A stretch of 64,000 nucleotides of DNA from Candidatus Pelagibacter communis (GTDB lineage: Bacteria > Pseudomonadota > Alphaproteobacteria > Pelagibacterales > Pelagibacteraceae): positions 1-64,000 of the forward strand of contig NZ_CVSK01000047.1 of assembly GCF_001180025.1 (NCBI RefSeq), given 5' to 3'. Each line of letters begins with the position of its first letter. The first letter of the stretch is position 1. The notes beneath the pieces were generated by a model. That model saw nothing but the letters and a program-made list of their open reading frames with translations. It ran no database searches and was not told the origin of the DNA. Shown piece after piece: positions 36,388 through 44,159 of this stretch. The position numbers were made by a program, and so were the translations under genes.

Positions 36388-36798
36388 ATGCCAAAGAAAA
36401 AAAGTAAAAAAGTAGCAAAAACAAAAGAGATTAAAGGTCAGTTAGGTAAAAAGAAAGAGACTGCCAGAGAAAAAATGATTGGTCAGTCTATTGGTTACAG
36501 ATACGACGTTAATCTTTTACCGGACTATTCTAAGCTAACTCCATTTCTTAAGAAATATATAGAAGCGATGGGATGGGATGATTTAAATTGGTTGGAAGAT
36601 GTACATATGGGTTATGAAGAAGATAGACCTGCTGTATTCTGTAGAAATGCAAATGGTTGGGTTACAATTCCAAAGTCAATTAAACTCCCAAACAATCAAC
36701 AAGATAGAGATATGATAGCAAGAGAACTTTTGGTTAAGTTTCAAATGTCTCCAAAACACCCACTTGTTGATTTGAAAAAAGCATATTTAAAATTTTAA
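36388..36798 (+). CDS. Small basic protein (136 aa) with the MPKKKSKK tail, end of the glutamate-synthase-like operon
   Basis: The 136-residue protein has a very basic leader ('MPKKKSKKVAKTKEIKGQLG') and then a compact domain: 'IGYRYDVNLLPDYSKLTPFLKKYIEAMGWDDLNWLEDVHMGYEEDRPAVFCRNANGWVTIPKSIKLP'. No membrane segment or known family is seen. Its first eight residues equal those of the preceding FMN subunit but use different codons. It is 8 nt after that gene and is followed by a terminator, so it is the last gene of this operon. A role as an accessory subunit is inferred from position only. Confidence 0.68.
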   Translation: MPKKKSKKVAKTKEIKGQLGKKKETAREKMIGQSIGYRYDVNLLPDYSKLTPFLKKYIEAMGWDDLNWLEDVHMGYEEDRPAVFCRNANGWVTIPKSIKLPNNQQDRDMIARELLVKFQMSPKHPLVDLKKAYLKF

Positions 36799-36825
36799 TA
36801 TTTCAATTAAAAGTTGATTTTTTTT

Positions 36826-36853
36826 AAAAACCTAGTGCACAAGCTAGGTTTTT
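36826..36853 (+). terminator. Rho-independent terminator between the small basic protein gene and amtB
   Basis: AAAAACCTAG (36826-36835) pairs with CTAGGTTTTT (36844-36853) around an 8-nt loop, giving a 10-bp stem ending in a T-run. It lies 27 nt after the stop codon and separates the synthase operon from amtB. Confidence 0.82.
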
Positions 36854-36922
36854 AAACGTTTTTATATTTGTATCGAATCACAAAATTTAATAGGCTCCCA
36901 TAAACTAATATGGAGAGTGAAT

Positions 36923-38323
36923 ATGACTGATCAGTTAGGTGCTCTTACAACCATATTTACAGAATTTTACTACTGGGTAACAGTGGTACTGATGTTCTTA
37001 ATTCACGTCGGTTTCTGTATGTATGAAGTTGGAGCTTCTCGATACAAACACCATCAACATACTCTTATGAAAAACACGATGCTGATACCACTGGTAACAG
37101 TAACATGGTTTTTATTTGGTTGGTGGATTTACTGGGCTTTTCCAACAGGACCTGGATTAGCACCATCAATAATGAATGAAAGCACTGCGCTCATCACGGA
37201 CGAGTCAGCATTTAGTGCAACATGGTATACGGCTACAAGCGATTTAATGGCTGTCAATTTAGGGGACCATATTTCTGGTGTCTTCTGGGCTGCCTTTTTA
37301 CTTTTCTCTTGGACGGCTGCTTCCATCGTTTCTGGAGCAATTATTGAAAGAATTACGACTTTTGCATTTGGTATTTTAGCAATTGCAATTGGTTCTGTAT
37401 TTTGGACAATTGATGCTGCATGGGGATGGCACTTCGATGGTTGGATGTTGAAACTTCTAGGATATCACGATGCTTACGCATCAGGAGTAATTCACGCGAT
37501 TGCGGGTGGATTTGCTTTAGGTGTTCTAATGGTTTTAGGACCAAGAATTGGTAAGTTTTCGTCTAGCGGTGAACCAAGAAACATTGGACCAAGAAATCCT
37601 TGGTTAGTAACAGTGGGATTATTTTTAATTTATACTGGTTTCTGGGGATTTTACGCAGCATGTAACATACCTATTTTCGACCTTGGACCTGAGTACGGTA
37701 TGGAGGGTATATCTTACTGGACAGCAACTAATATCTACGTAACGCCTACTACACTTAGTGGTATTACATTTAACTTCTTGATGTCATTATCAGGAGGATT
37801 ATTAGCTGGATACTGGATTGCTAAAGGAGATCCTTTCTGGACTTACTCAAGTGGTCTAGCAGGTGTGATCTGTGCTTCGGCTGGAAATGATTTATATCAC
37901 CCAATTCAAGCAATGATCATTGGTATGATCGGTGTTGTTATTGCATACAAACTACATTACTGGGTTGAACGTAAGTTCAAAATTGATGATGCAGTTGGTG
38001 CCGTAGCGGTACATGGTTATGCTGGATTTGTAGGTCTTGTTATTTGTGGTTTTGTCTTAAATGGTTATCCATCATCTGGTTACAGTGTTGGTGCTATGTG
38101 GGACGGAACAACTTATGCAACAATTAATCCATTAGGACAGTTCATCGGAGCATTAATAATGTTCGTTGTTCTTGGACTAATACCAGGCTATATCATAGCT
38201 AAAGTTCTTAACGGTATGGGCAAATTAAGAATCCCGCGTGAAGTTGAGATAGCTGGATTAGACTATGAAATGATGGAGTCTGCTAAAGAAGATGAAAAAG
38301 CAGTTTCATCTGCAACCAGGTAA
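36923..38323 (+). CDS. amtB: Ammonium transporter AmtB
   Basis: I use the ATG at 36923 (466 aa), with GGAGAG at 36912-36917 as ribosome site; the GTG at 36917 overlaps that site. The protein has about eleven transmembrane helices. Visible Amt marks are the twin pore histidines in 'YASGVIHAIAGGFALGVLMVLGPRIGKF' and 'DDAVGAVAVHGYAGFVGLVICG', plus 'NPWLVTVGLFLIYTGFWGFYAACN'. It takes up ammonium, and methylammonium as an analogue. It follows a terminator, so it has its own promoter, and is followed after 11 nt by a 76-aa membrane protein. Confidence 0.93.
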   Translation: MTDQLGALTTIFTEFYYWVTVVLMFLIHVGFCMYEVGASRYKHHQHTLMKNTMLIPLVTVTWFLFGWWIYWAFPTGPGLAPSIMNESTALITDESAFSATWYTATSDLMAVNLGDHISGVFWAAFLLFSWTAASIVSGAIIERITTFAFGILAIAIGSVFWTIDAAWGWHFDGWMLKLLGYHDAYASGVIHAIAGGFALGVLMVLGPRIGKFSSSGEPRNIGPRNPWLVTVGLFLIYTGFWGFYAACNIPIFDLGPEYGMEGISYWTATNIYVTPTTLSGITFNFLMSLSGGLLAGYWIAKGDPFWTYSSGLAGVICASAGNDLYHPIQAMIIGMIGVVIAYKLHYWVERKFKIDDAVGAVAVHGYAGFVGLVICGFVLNGYPSSGYSVGAMWDGTTYATINPLGQFIGALIMFVVLGLIPGYIIAKVLNGMGKLRIPREVEIAGLDYEMMESAKEDEKAVSSATR

Positions 38324-38334
38324 AGGAGGAAAAT

Positions 38335-38565
38335 ATGGCTACAGTTACAAACTGGATAGATCACCTTAATAAGCCGGCAGAAGAAGTTGCTGGTGCAATT
38401 TACCCTGGTGCTGGATCTGTTGAAGGCATACTGGTAATCATTGCATTGATCTTATGGGTTGGTTGGCACGTTTTGACTGCAAGAGCTGAAAGTGACGAAC
38501 TTTCAAGACTTGCTAGAAAAAGACATAGTGCTAACGATCACAAAAGCAATATTACCGATTGGTAA
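38335..38565 (+). CDS. 76-aa single-pass membrane protein cotranscribed with amtB
   Basis: An excellent ribosome site (AAAGGAGG, 38322-38329) precedes the ATG. The protein has a polar N-terminus, one transmembrane helix (about residues 28-48, 'SVEGILVIIALILWVGWHVLTA') and a charged basic tail ('RAESDELSRLARKRHSAND'). It lies 11 nt after amtB and is closed by a strong terminator, so it is expressed with the transporter. I do not recognise a family. A small regulatory or assembly subunit of AmtB is a reasonable guess from position. No PII (GlnK) gene is present here, where many bacteria place it. Confidence 0.75.
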   Translation: MATVTNWIDHLNKPAEEVAGAIYPGAGSVEGILVIIALILWVGWHVLTARAESDELSRLARKRHSANDHKSNITDW

Positions 38566-38580
38566 TTCAAATTAAAATTT

Positions 38581-38610
38581 GGGCGCTACTTAAATGTAGC
38601 GCCCTTTTTT
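38581..38610 (+). terminator. Rho-independent terminator after the amtB pair
   Basis: GGGCGCTAC (38581-38589) pairs perfectly with GTAGCGCCC (38596-38604) around the loop TTAAAT, followed by six T residues (38605-38610). This is the most GC-rich hairpin among the terminators in the window. Confidence 0.95.
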
Positions 38611-38623
38611 ATGTTCTATATTT

Positions 38624-38779
38624 ATGGAAGATGATAAAGAAGAATTAAGACCCTCAAAAATGAGAGGTGTAGCATTTCCTAAAGCCAAGTATGGTGTGAT
38701 ACTAGCTATAATTGTAATTATTGTTGTAAATTTAATTTATTATAAAGAAACAATTTTATCTTTTTTTAAATTATTGTGA
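38624..38779 (+). CDS. 51-aa single-pass membrane protein upstream of gmaS
   Basis: An ATG at 38624 opens a 51-codon frame ending with TGA at 38777-38779, 11 nt before gmaS. The protein has an acidic/basic lead ('MEDDKEELRPSKMRGVAFPKAKYG'), one hydrophobic helix (about residues 24-40, 'GVILAIIVIIVVNLIYY') and a short end ('KETILSFFKLL'). The composition is far from random and the frame fills the whole gap between terminator and gmaS. No family recognised. It would be the first gene of the gmaS transcript. Confidence 0.65.
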   Translation: MEDDKEELRPSKMRGVAFPKAKYGVILAIIVIIVVNLIYYKETILSFFKLL

Positions 38780-38790
38780 TAACTTAAATT

Positions 38791-40116
38791 GTGTCTAAAA
38801 ATTTATTTCAAATTGCTAAGCAAAAAAAAATTAAATATTTTTTAATCAGTTTTGTAGATTTATTTGGTGTATTAAGATCAAAATTAGTACCTGCTCATGC
38901 AATAAAAGAAATGCAAAATGCAGGAGCTGGTTTTGCTGGATTTGCAGCATGGTTAGATATGACACCTGCTGACTCAGACATGTTTGGGATTCCCGACCCA
39001 GATAGTTTAATTCAACTTCCATGGAATAAAGAAGTTGGATGGTTAGCATCTGATCTATGGATGAATGGTAAACCAGTAGATGCATCGCCCAGGGTAATGT
39101 TAAAAAATCAGATAAAAAAACTTAAAAAACAAAATCTAACAATGAAATCAGGTGTTGAGTGTGAATATTTTTTAATTTCACCTGATGGAAACTCAATTGC
39201 AGATCCAAGAGATACTCAGTCCAAACCTTGTTATGATCAATCTGCATTAATGAGAAGGTATGATTTAATTAAGGAAATTTGTGACTGTATGATTGAAATG
39301 GGATGGGGCCCTTATCAAAATGATCACGAGGATGCTAACGGTCAATTTGAAATGAATTGGGATTATTCAGATTGCCTAAAAACTGCTGACAGACATACCT
39401 TTTTTAAGTTTATGGTAAAAACAATTGCTGAAAAGCACGGACTGAGAGCAACATTCATGCCTAAACCGTTTGGAAATTTAACCGGTAATGGTTGCCACGC
39501 TCACGTATCAGTTTGGCAAGGTAGTAAAAATAAATTCTTAGATAATAAAGATAAACTTGGTTTAAGTAAAATGGCCTATAATTTTTTAGGTGGTGTAATT
39601 AAAAATGCTTCATCTTTATCTGCATTTTTTAACCCAACAATAAATAGTTACAGAAGAATAAATGCACCACCTACAAAATCTGGAGCATCATGGTCACCGA
39701 GCAGTATTTCTTACACAGGTAATAATCGAACACACATGATAAGAATCCCCGATCCTGGAAGATTTGAATTAAGATTAATGGATGGTTCTGCTAATCCTTA
39801 CTTATTGCAAGCAAGTGTTTTAGCAGCTGGTCTATATGGTTTAAAAAATAACGTTAATCCAGGCAAACCTTTGGATTGCAATATGTATGAAGATCATCAT
39901 AAATATCCCAACTTACCTAAACTGCCTGATGAACTTGCACAATCATTAAATTTATTAAAAAATAATAAAGATATGAATGATGCTTTTGGCAAAGATGTTA
40001 TTGAAAGTTATATAAAGTTAAGAAGTTCAGAAATCAATGAATTCAAATCAAAAGATAGTTTTGATAAAACAAAAGATGTTACAAAGTGGGAAAAAGATAA
40101 TACTTTAGATTGTTAG
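38791..40116 (+). CDS. gmaS: Gamma-glutamylmethylamide synthetase
   Basis: The start is GTG at 38791, giving 'MSKNLFQIAKQKKIKYFLISFVDLFG', which matches the N-terminus I know for marine GmaS. The 441-residue glutamine-synthetase homologue shows 'SGVECEYFLISPDG', 'YQNDHEDANGQFEMNWDYSDCLKTADRHTFFKF', 'LTGNGCHAHVSVWQG', 'NPTINSYRRINAPPTKSGASWSP' and 'GNNRTHMIRIPDPGRFELRLMDGSANPYLLQ'. It joins methylamine to glutamate with ATP, the entry step of the N-methylglutamate route. It is followed after 3 nt by the ammonia-lyase-like gene. Confidence 0.92.
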   Translation: MSKNLFQIAKQKKIKYFLISFVDLFGVLRSKLVPAHAIKEMQNAGAGFAGFAAWLDMTPADSDMFGIPDPDSLIQLPWNKEVGWLASDLWMNGKPVDASPRVMLKNQIKKLKKQNLTMKSGVECEYFLISPDGNSIADPRDTQSKPCYDQSALMRRYDLIKEICDCMIEMGWGPYQNDHEDANGQFEMNWDYSDCLKTADRHTFFKFMVKTIAEKHGLRATFMPKPFGNLTGNGCHAHVSVWQGSKNKFLDNKDKLGLSKMAYNFLGGVIKNASSLSAFFNPTINSYRRINAPPTKSGASWSPSSISYTGNNRTHMIRIPDPGRFELRLMDGSANPYLLQASVLAAGLYGLKNNVNPGKPLDCNMYEDHHKYPNLPKLPDELAQSLNLLKNNKDMNDAFGKDVIESYIKLRSSEINEFKSKDSFDKTKDVTKWEKDNTLDC

Positions 40117-40119
40117 TAC

Positions 40120-41250
40120 ATGACTATATTATCTAACGGTCATCAATGGAAATATACAGAATTTACAGACAATAAAAATTACTCATTTAACAAAAAAGAA
40201 ATTCTTAATTCTTTACCCTCAGAAGAAATTGATGATGCTTATAAGAGTATTTCTGAGTGGAAAGGTTATTCTCCTACTCCCCTGCTTTCTTTAAATAAAC
40301 TTTCAAAAGAATTAAATTTAAACAAAATTTTTTATAAAGATGAAAATAAAAGATTTGATTTAAAATCTTTTAAAGCTTTAGGCGGAGCTTATGCAGTAGA
40401 AAAAGTAACCAAAGGAAATAAAGATATAGTGGTGGCAACAGCTACTGCTGGCAATCATGGAAGATCAGTTGCCTGGGGTGCTAAAAGATTAGGTCTAAGC
40501 TGTAAAATATTCATTAGTGAATTTGTAAGTGATGCAAGAGGAAAAGCTATGGCCGCACTTGGAGCAGATGTAGTAAAAGTAAAAGGTAATTATGAAAAAT
40601 CTTTGATGGAATGCATAAAACAGTCTACTAAAAATAATTGGCAAATAGTTCAGGATGTTGCTTGGAAAGATTATATGGTCGTCCCCAAGTATACAATGGC
40701 AGGTTATACGGTAATGATGAAGGAGATAACTAATCAAATCCAGGAAGAGAAAATAACTCACATCATTTTACAGGCTGGTGTTGGTGGCATGGCTGCTGCC
40801 ATGGTTGCAGGTATTGCAAGATATTTGAACTATGTTCCAACAATTATAGTTGTTGAACCGGATAGTGCCGCGTGTGTAATGGAAAGCATTAAAACTGGAA
40901 AAATAGAAAAAATAGATATTAAAAGAGAAAGCTTAATGGGTGGTATGTCGTGTGGTGAAGTATCATTGGTCCCATGGGAAATACTCAAAAATTCAGTTAA
41001 ATATTGTATTAGTTTACCAGATGATGATATTGCAAAAACTATGAAACTACTTGGAAATTCAAGCTTTAGTGATGATAAAATAATTGCAGGAGAAAACTCA
41101 GCACCTGGTGTAATCAGTCTAATTACAAGTTGTGAAGATCAAGCAATTAAAGAAAAATTAGATCTAAATGAAAAATCTAATGTTTTGGTTTTTGGCTGTG
41201 AAGGAGATACTGATCAAGAAATGTATCAAAAGTTAATTAACCAAAATTAA
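40120..41250 (+). CDS. Diaminopropionate ammonia-lyase-like PLP enzyme
   Basis: The 376-residue protein is a fold-type II PLP enzyme. The PLP lysine sits in 'YKDENKRFDLKSFKALGGAYAVEKV' and the phosphate and substrate loops in 'VVATATAGNHGRSVAWGAKRLGLSCKIFISE' and 'IILQAGVGGMAAAMVAGIARYL'. The late 'KRESLMGGMSCGEVSLVPWEIL' and 'FSDDKIIAGENSAPGVISLI' segments fit diaminopropionate ammonia-lyase (DpaL) rather than threonine dehydratase. The reaction would release ammonia and pyruvate from an amino acid. It is 3 nt after gmaS, so it is cotranscribed. Its link to methylamine use is unclear. Confidence 0.8.
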   Translation: MTILSNGHQWKYTEFTDNKNYSFNKKEILNSLPSEEIDDAYKSISEWKGYSPTPLLSLNKLSKELNLNKIFYKDENKRFDLKSFKALGGAYAVEKVTKGNKDIVVATATAGNHGRSVAWGAKRLGLSCKIFISEFVSDARGKAMAALGADVVKVKGNYEKSLMECIKQSTKNNWQIVQDVAWKDYMVVPKYTMAGYTVMMKEITNQIQEEKITHIILQAGVGGMAAAMVAGIARYLNYVPTIIVVEPDSAACVMESIKTGKIEKIDIKRESLMGGMSCGEVSLVPWEILKNSVKYCISLPDDDIAKTMKLLGNSSFSDDKIIAGENSAPGVISLITSCEDQAIKEKLDLNEKSNVLVFGCEGDTDQEMYQKLINQN

Positions 41251-41254
41251 ATCA

Positions 41255-42676
41255 ATGAGTAGCACAGGTATTTTTTGGATAAGAGAGGATTTTAGAATTG
41301 AAAATAATCCTGCTTTATCTTTTGCAACACAAAGTCATGATAATGTAATTGCATTATATATTTATAATAATAATGATTTTGATAACAAAAGAGAAGCTCA
41401 AAAATGGTGGGTTTATAAATCTCTAGAAACCTTAAAAAAAGAATTGTCGGATTATAAAATTAATCTTGAAATAGTAAAAGGCGATGAATTAGAAATTTTT
41501 TCTAAATTTAATAAAAAGGATAAGCTTTCAGTTTATTGGAATAAAATTTATGAGCCAGATGTTATAGCTAAAGGAAAAAAAATACGTGACCTATTTATTA
41601 AAAATGAAATCAATTATAAATATTTCAAAGGAAATATTTTAAATGAATTTCAAGAGATAACAAAAAATGATGGAACTCCCTTTAAAGTGTTTACCCCTTT
41701 CTGGAGAAATGCGGAGCAAGTTTATTTAAATCAACCACCAAGCAAAAACTATATTGTTAAAAAGAAAATAAAAAAGATTACAATTTTTAAAAAATGTATT
41801 GAACCAATAGATATTTTACCAAAAAAAAATTGGTATAAAAAATTTGAAAAATATTGGAAAGTTTCAGAAAATGACTCAAAAAAAATATTAAAAAATTTAA
41901 TTGAAAATAAAATTAAGGATTATGGAACTTCTCGAGATATACCATCTATCGAAGGGACCTCTAAATTATCTCCTTACATCAAACATGGCCAAATTCATGT
42001 AGGCAGTATTTGGAAAAAATGTTCTAAAATTAAATCAAAAGGAATTGGTTATAGAAAATATATTAATGAACTTGGTTGGAGAGAGTTTTCACATAGTTTA
42101 ATTAATTATTTCCCAGAATTCTTAAAAGGGAATTTTAGAAAGGAATTTGATAAATTCCCTTGGGCAAAAAATGAGAAATTCTTAAAAGCATGGAAAAGAG
42201 GAATGACCGGTTATCCTATTGTCGATGCAGGTATGAGAGAATTATATGAGACTGGATGGATGCATAATAGAATAAGAATGGTTGTTGGTTCATTTTTAGT
42301 CAAACATTTGAGAATTAATTGGACTGAAGGTGAGAAGCATTTTAGAAATTGTCTACTAGATTTTAACAAAGCTAATAATGTTGCTCAATGGCAATGGGTT
42401 GCTGGCTGTGGTGCAGATGCAGCACCTTATTTTAGAATATTTAATCCAATACTTCAGGGTGAAAAATTTGATAAAGAAGGCAATTATGTAAAAAAATGGG
42501 TTCCTGAACTTAAAAATGTTCCAAATAAATTTATTCATAAACCATGGGAAATGGAATTAAAGTATCAAGAAGCTATAAAAACAATTATTGGCAAAGATTA
42601 CCCAGTGCCCATTGTTGTTCATGAAAAAGCTAGAGCAGCAGCTCTTGAAGCGTTTCAATCTTTGAAGAAAAAATAA
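41255..42676 (+). CDS. phrB: Cryptochrome/deoxyribodipyrimidine photolyase
   Basis: The 473-residue flavoprotein has an N-terminal photolyase alpha/beta domain ('GIFWIREDFRIENNPALSFAT') and a C-terminal FAD domain with 'GWREFSHSLINYFPEF', 'FPWAKNEKFLKAWKRGMTGYPIVDAGMRELYETGWMHNRIRMVVGSFL', and 'ANNVAQWQWVAGCGADAAPYFRIFNPILQGEKFDKEG'. These hold the FAD-contact and electron-transfer tryptophans of class I CPD photolyases. It repairs UV dimers using blue light, as expected of a surface-ocean cell. It starts 4 nt after the ammonia-lyase-like gene and converges on yjbQ. Confidence 0.92.
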   Translation: MSSTGIFWIREDFRIENNPALSFATQSHDNVIALYIYNNNDFDNKREAQKWWVYKSLETLKKELSDYKINLEIVKGDELEIFSKFNKKDKLSVYWNKIYEPDVIAKGKKIRDLFIKNEINYKYFKGNILNEFQEITKNDGTPFKVFTPFWRNAEQVYLNQPPSKNYIVKKKIKKITIFKKCIEPIDILPKKNWYKKFEKYWKVSENDSKKILKNLIENKIKDYGTSRDIPSIEGTSKLSPYIKHGQIHVGSIWKKCSKIKSKGIGYRKYINELGWREFSHSLINYFPEFLKGNFRKEFDKFPWAKNEKFLKAWKRGMTGYPIVDAGMRELYETGWMHNRIRMVVGSFLVKHLRINWTEGEKHFRNCLLDFNKANNVAQWQWVAGCGADAAPYFRIFNPILQGEKFDKEGNYVKKWVPELKNVPNKFIHKPWEMELKYQEAIKTIIGKDYPVPIVVHEKARAAALEAFQSLKKK

Positions 42677-42684
42677 ATTTAATT

Positions 42685-43104
42685 TTATTCTCCAATAAAA
42701 TGATGAATTATAGTTCTTTTTTGAGCCTCTAATCTGTGTTCAAATAAATATATACCCTGCCAAGTTCCAAGCAACAATTCACTATCTTTCACACTTAAAG
42801 AAATTTGATTATTTGTTAATGCGGATTTAATATGTGCAGGCATATCATCTTTTCCCTCCGTAGTATGAACATATAGTTTGTTATCCATAGGAGCTAATTT
42901 ATCAAAATAATTTATTAAGTCTGTTTGTACATCTGGATCTACATTTTCTTGAACAATTAATGAGGCACTTGTGTGCTGGATACTTAAATTAAGAATACCA
43001 TTTTTAAAGTTATTTTGACCAATCCAATGAATTGTATCATTAGTAAACTCATATAACTTTTGACCATTAGTCTTAATTTGAAGATTATAAAATTCTTGTT
43101 TCAT
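42685..43104 (-). CDS. yjbQ: YjbQ/UPF0047 family protein
   Basis: The 139-residue protein has the whole UPF0047 pattern: 'GILNLSIQHTSASLIVQENVDPDVQTDLINYFDKL', 'YVHTTEGKDDMPAHIKSALTNNQISLSVKDSELLLGTWQGIYLFEHR' and the end 'RTIIHHFIGE'. Family members form small barrels with a histidine-rich site, and one E. coli member was reported to have weak thiamin-phosphate synthase activity. The true role is unknown. It overlaps the zapE stop codon by 1 nt and is the last gene of the leftward series. Confidence 0.88.
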   Translation of the reverse strand: MKQEFYNLQIKTNGQKLYEFTNDTIHWIGQNNFKNGILNLSIQHTSASLIVQENVDPDVQTDLINYFDKLAPMDNKLYVHTTEGKDDMPAHIKSALTNNQISLSVKDSELLLGTWQGIYLFEHRLEAQKRTIIHHFIGE

Positions 43105-44159
43105 TATATATACTCCTTCGATGTAAGCTCATACAATCGACTAATGGTTCGTTTAAATGGTTTTTCTAATAATCTTGAAGAGGTAAATTGATTTAAATTT
43201 AGATCAGCTGTCACTGCTAATGAAATATTTTTATCATAAATTATATCTAATAAAGTGATAAAACGTTGTTGTTGATTTGAATTTATATCATTAAATCGAG
43301 GTATTTGATCTATTACCATAAATTTACAGTTTTTAACTATTTCTAAATAATCTTCCGATCCTAAATTTTGATCACAAAGTTGATTGAAATCACATCTAAC
43401 AATTCCCTCATAAAAGTTTTCTATTTTAAATTCTCTTCCCTTTACATTAATTTTTATTGAAGATTTTTTTTTATCCTTTGTTATTGTTCGAAAAAATTTG
43501 TTAATCTTAAAATTAGTTTCTTGATTAAGTGGAAAAAAATATCTTTGTTTTTGATTATCATTAGATTTTCTATAATCATCCTCAATTTTTAATTCATGCT
43601 CGATTGATTGATCTTCCATTATTTTTATAAAAGGTATAAATTGTTCACGTTGAAGACCTTCTTTATAAAGTTCCGAAATTTTAGTATTTGAAGTAAGAAT
43701 AATTTTAATATCTTCTTTAAATATTTGTTCAAATAGTTTTCCTAAAATCATTGCATCAACAATGTTTGTTACTTGGAACTCATCGAAATAAACTAATGAA
43801 GCTTTTGATTTTAAATTTTTGACAAATTGATTGATTACATTTTCTTCATTTTTTTCTTTTTGCTCATGGACAAAATCATGAAAACCTAACATAAATTCAT
43901 TAAAATGCTTTTTTAATTTTTTTTCTTCAAGATGATCATAAAAGAAGTTTAAAATCATTGTTTTACCAACCCCTACACCACCATATAAATAAAATCCTTT
44001 TTTAGTTTTTTGTTTGGAAAATAATTTTGAAAAAAATGATTTGTAATTACTATTATGGTAATCTTCTAATTTTTTAATAACTTTGATTTGATTAGGATTA
44101 ACTTCTAAATTTTGAATTTCACAATAAGATATGAATTCTTTTTCAAATTTTTTTGGCAT
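43104..44159 (-). CDS. zapE: Cell division protein ZapE (AFG1-like ATPase)
   Basis: I place the start at ATG 44159, which overlaps the stop of the cupin gene (TGATG), rather than the TTG one codon earlier. The 351-residue protein is an AFG1-type AAA ATPase: Walker A 'GFYLYGGVGVGKTMILNFFYDHL', Walker B 'ASLVYFDEFQVTNIVDAMILGKLF', sensor-like 'IILTSNTKISELYKEGLQREQFIPFIKIM' and the C-terminal 'DQIPRFNDINSNQQQRFITLLDIIYD', 'SRLLEKPFKRTISRLYEL'. ZapE acts on the division ring under stress in E. coli, and related proteins assist membrane-protein quality control. Confidence 0.9.
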   Translation of the reverse strand: MPKKFEKEFISYCEIQNLEVNPNQIKVIKKLEDYHNSNYKSFFSKLFSKQKTKKGFYLYGGVGVGKTMILNFFYDHLEEKKLKKHFNEFMLGFHDFVHEQKEKNEENVINQFVKNLKSKASLVYFDEFQVTNIVDAMILGKLFEQIFKEDIKIILTSNTKISELYKEGLQREQFIPFIKIMEDQSIEHELKIEDDYRKSNDNQKQRYFFPLNQETNFKINKFFRTITKDKKKSSIKINVKGREFKIENFYEGIVRCDFNQLCDQNLGSEDYLEIVKNCKFMVIDQIPRFNDINSNQQQRFITLLDIIYDKNISLAVTADLNLNQFTSSRLLEKPFKRTISRLYELTSKEYI

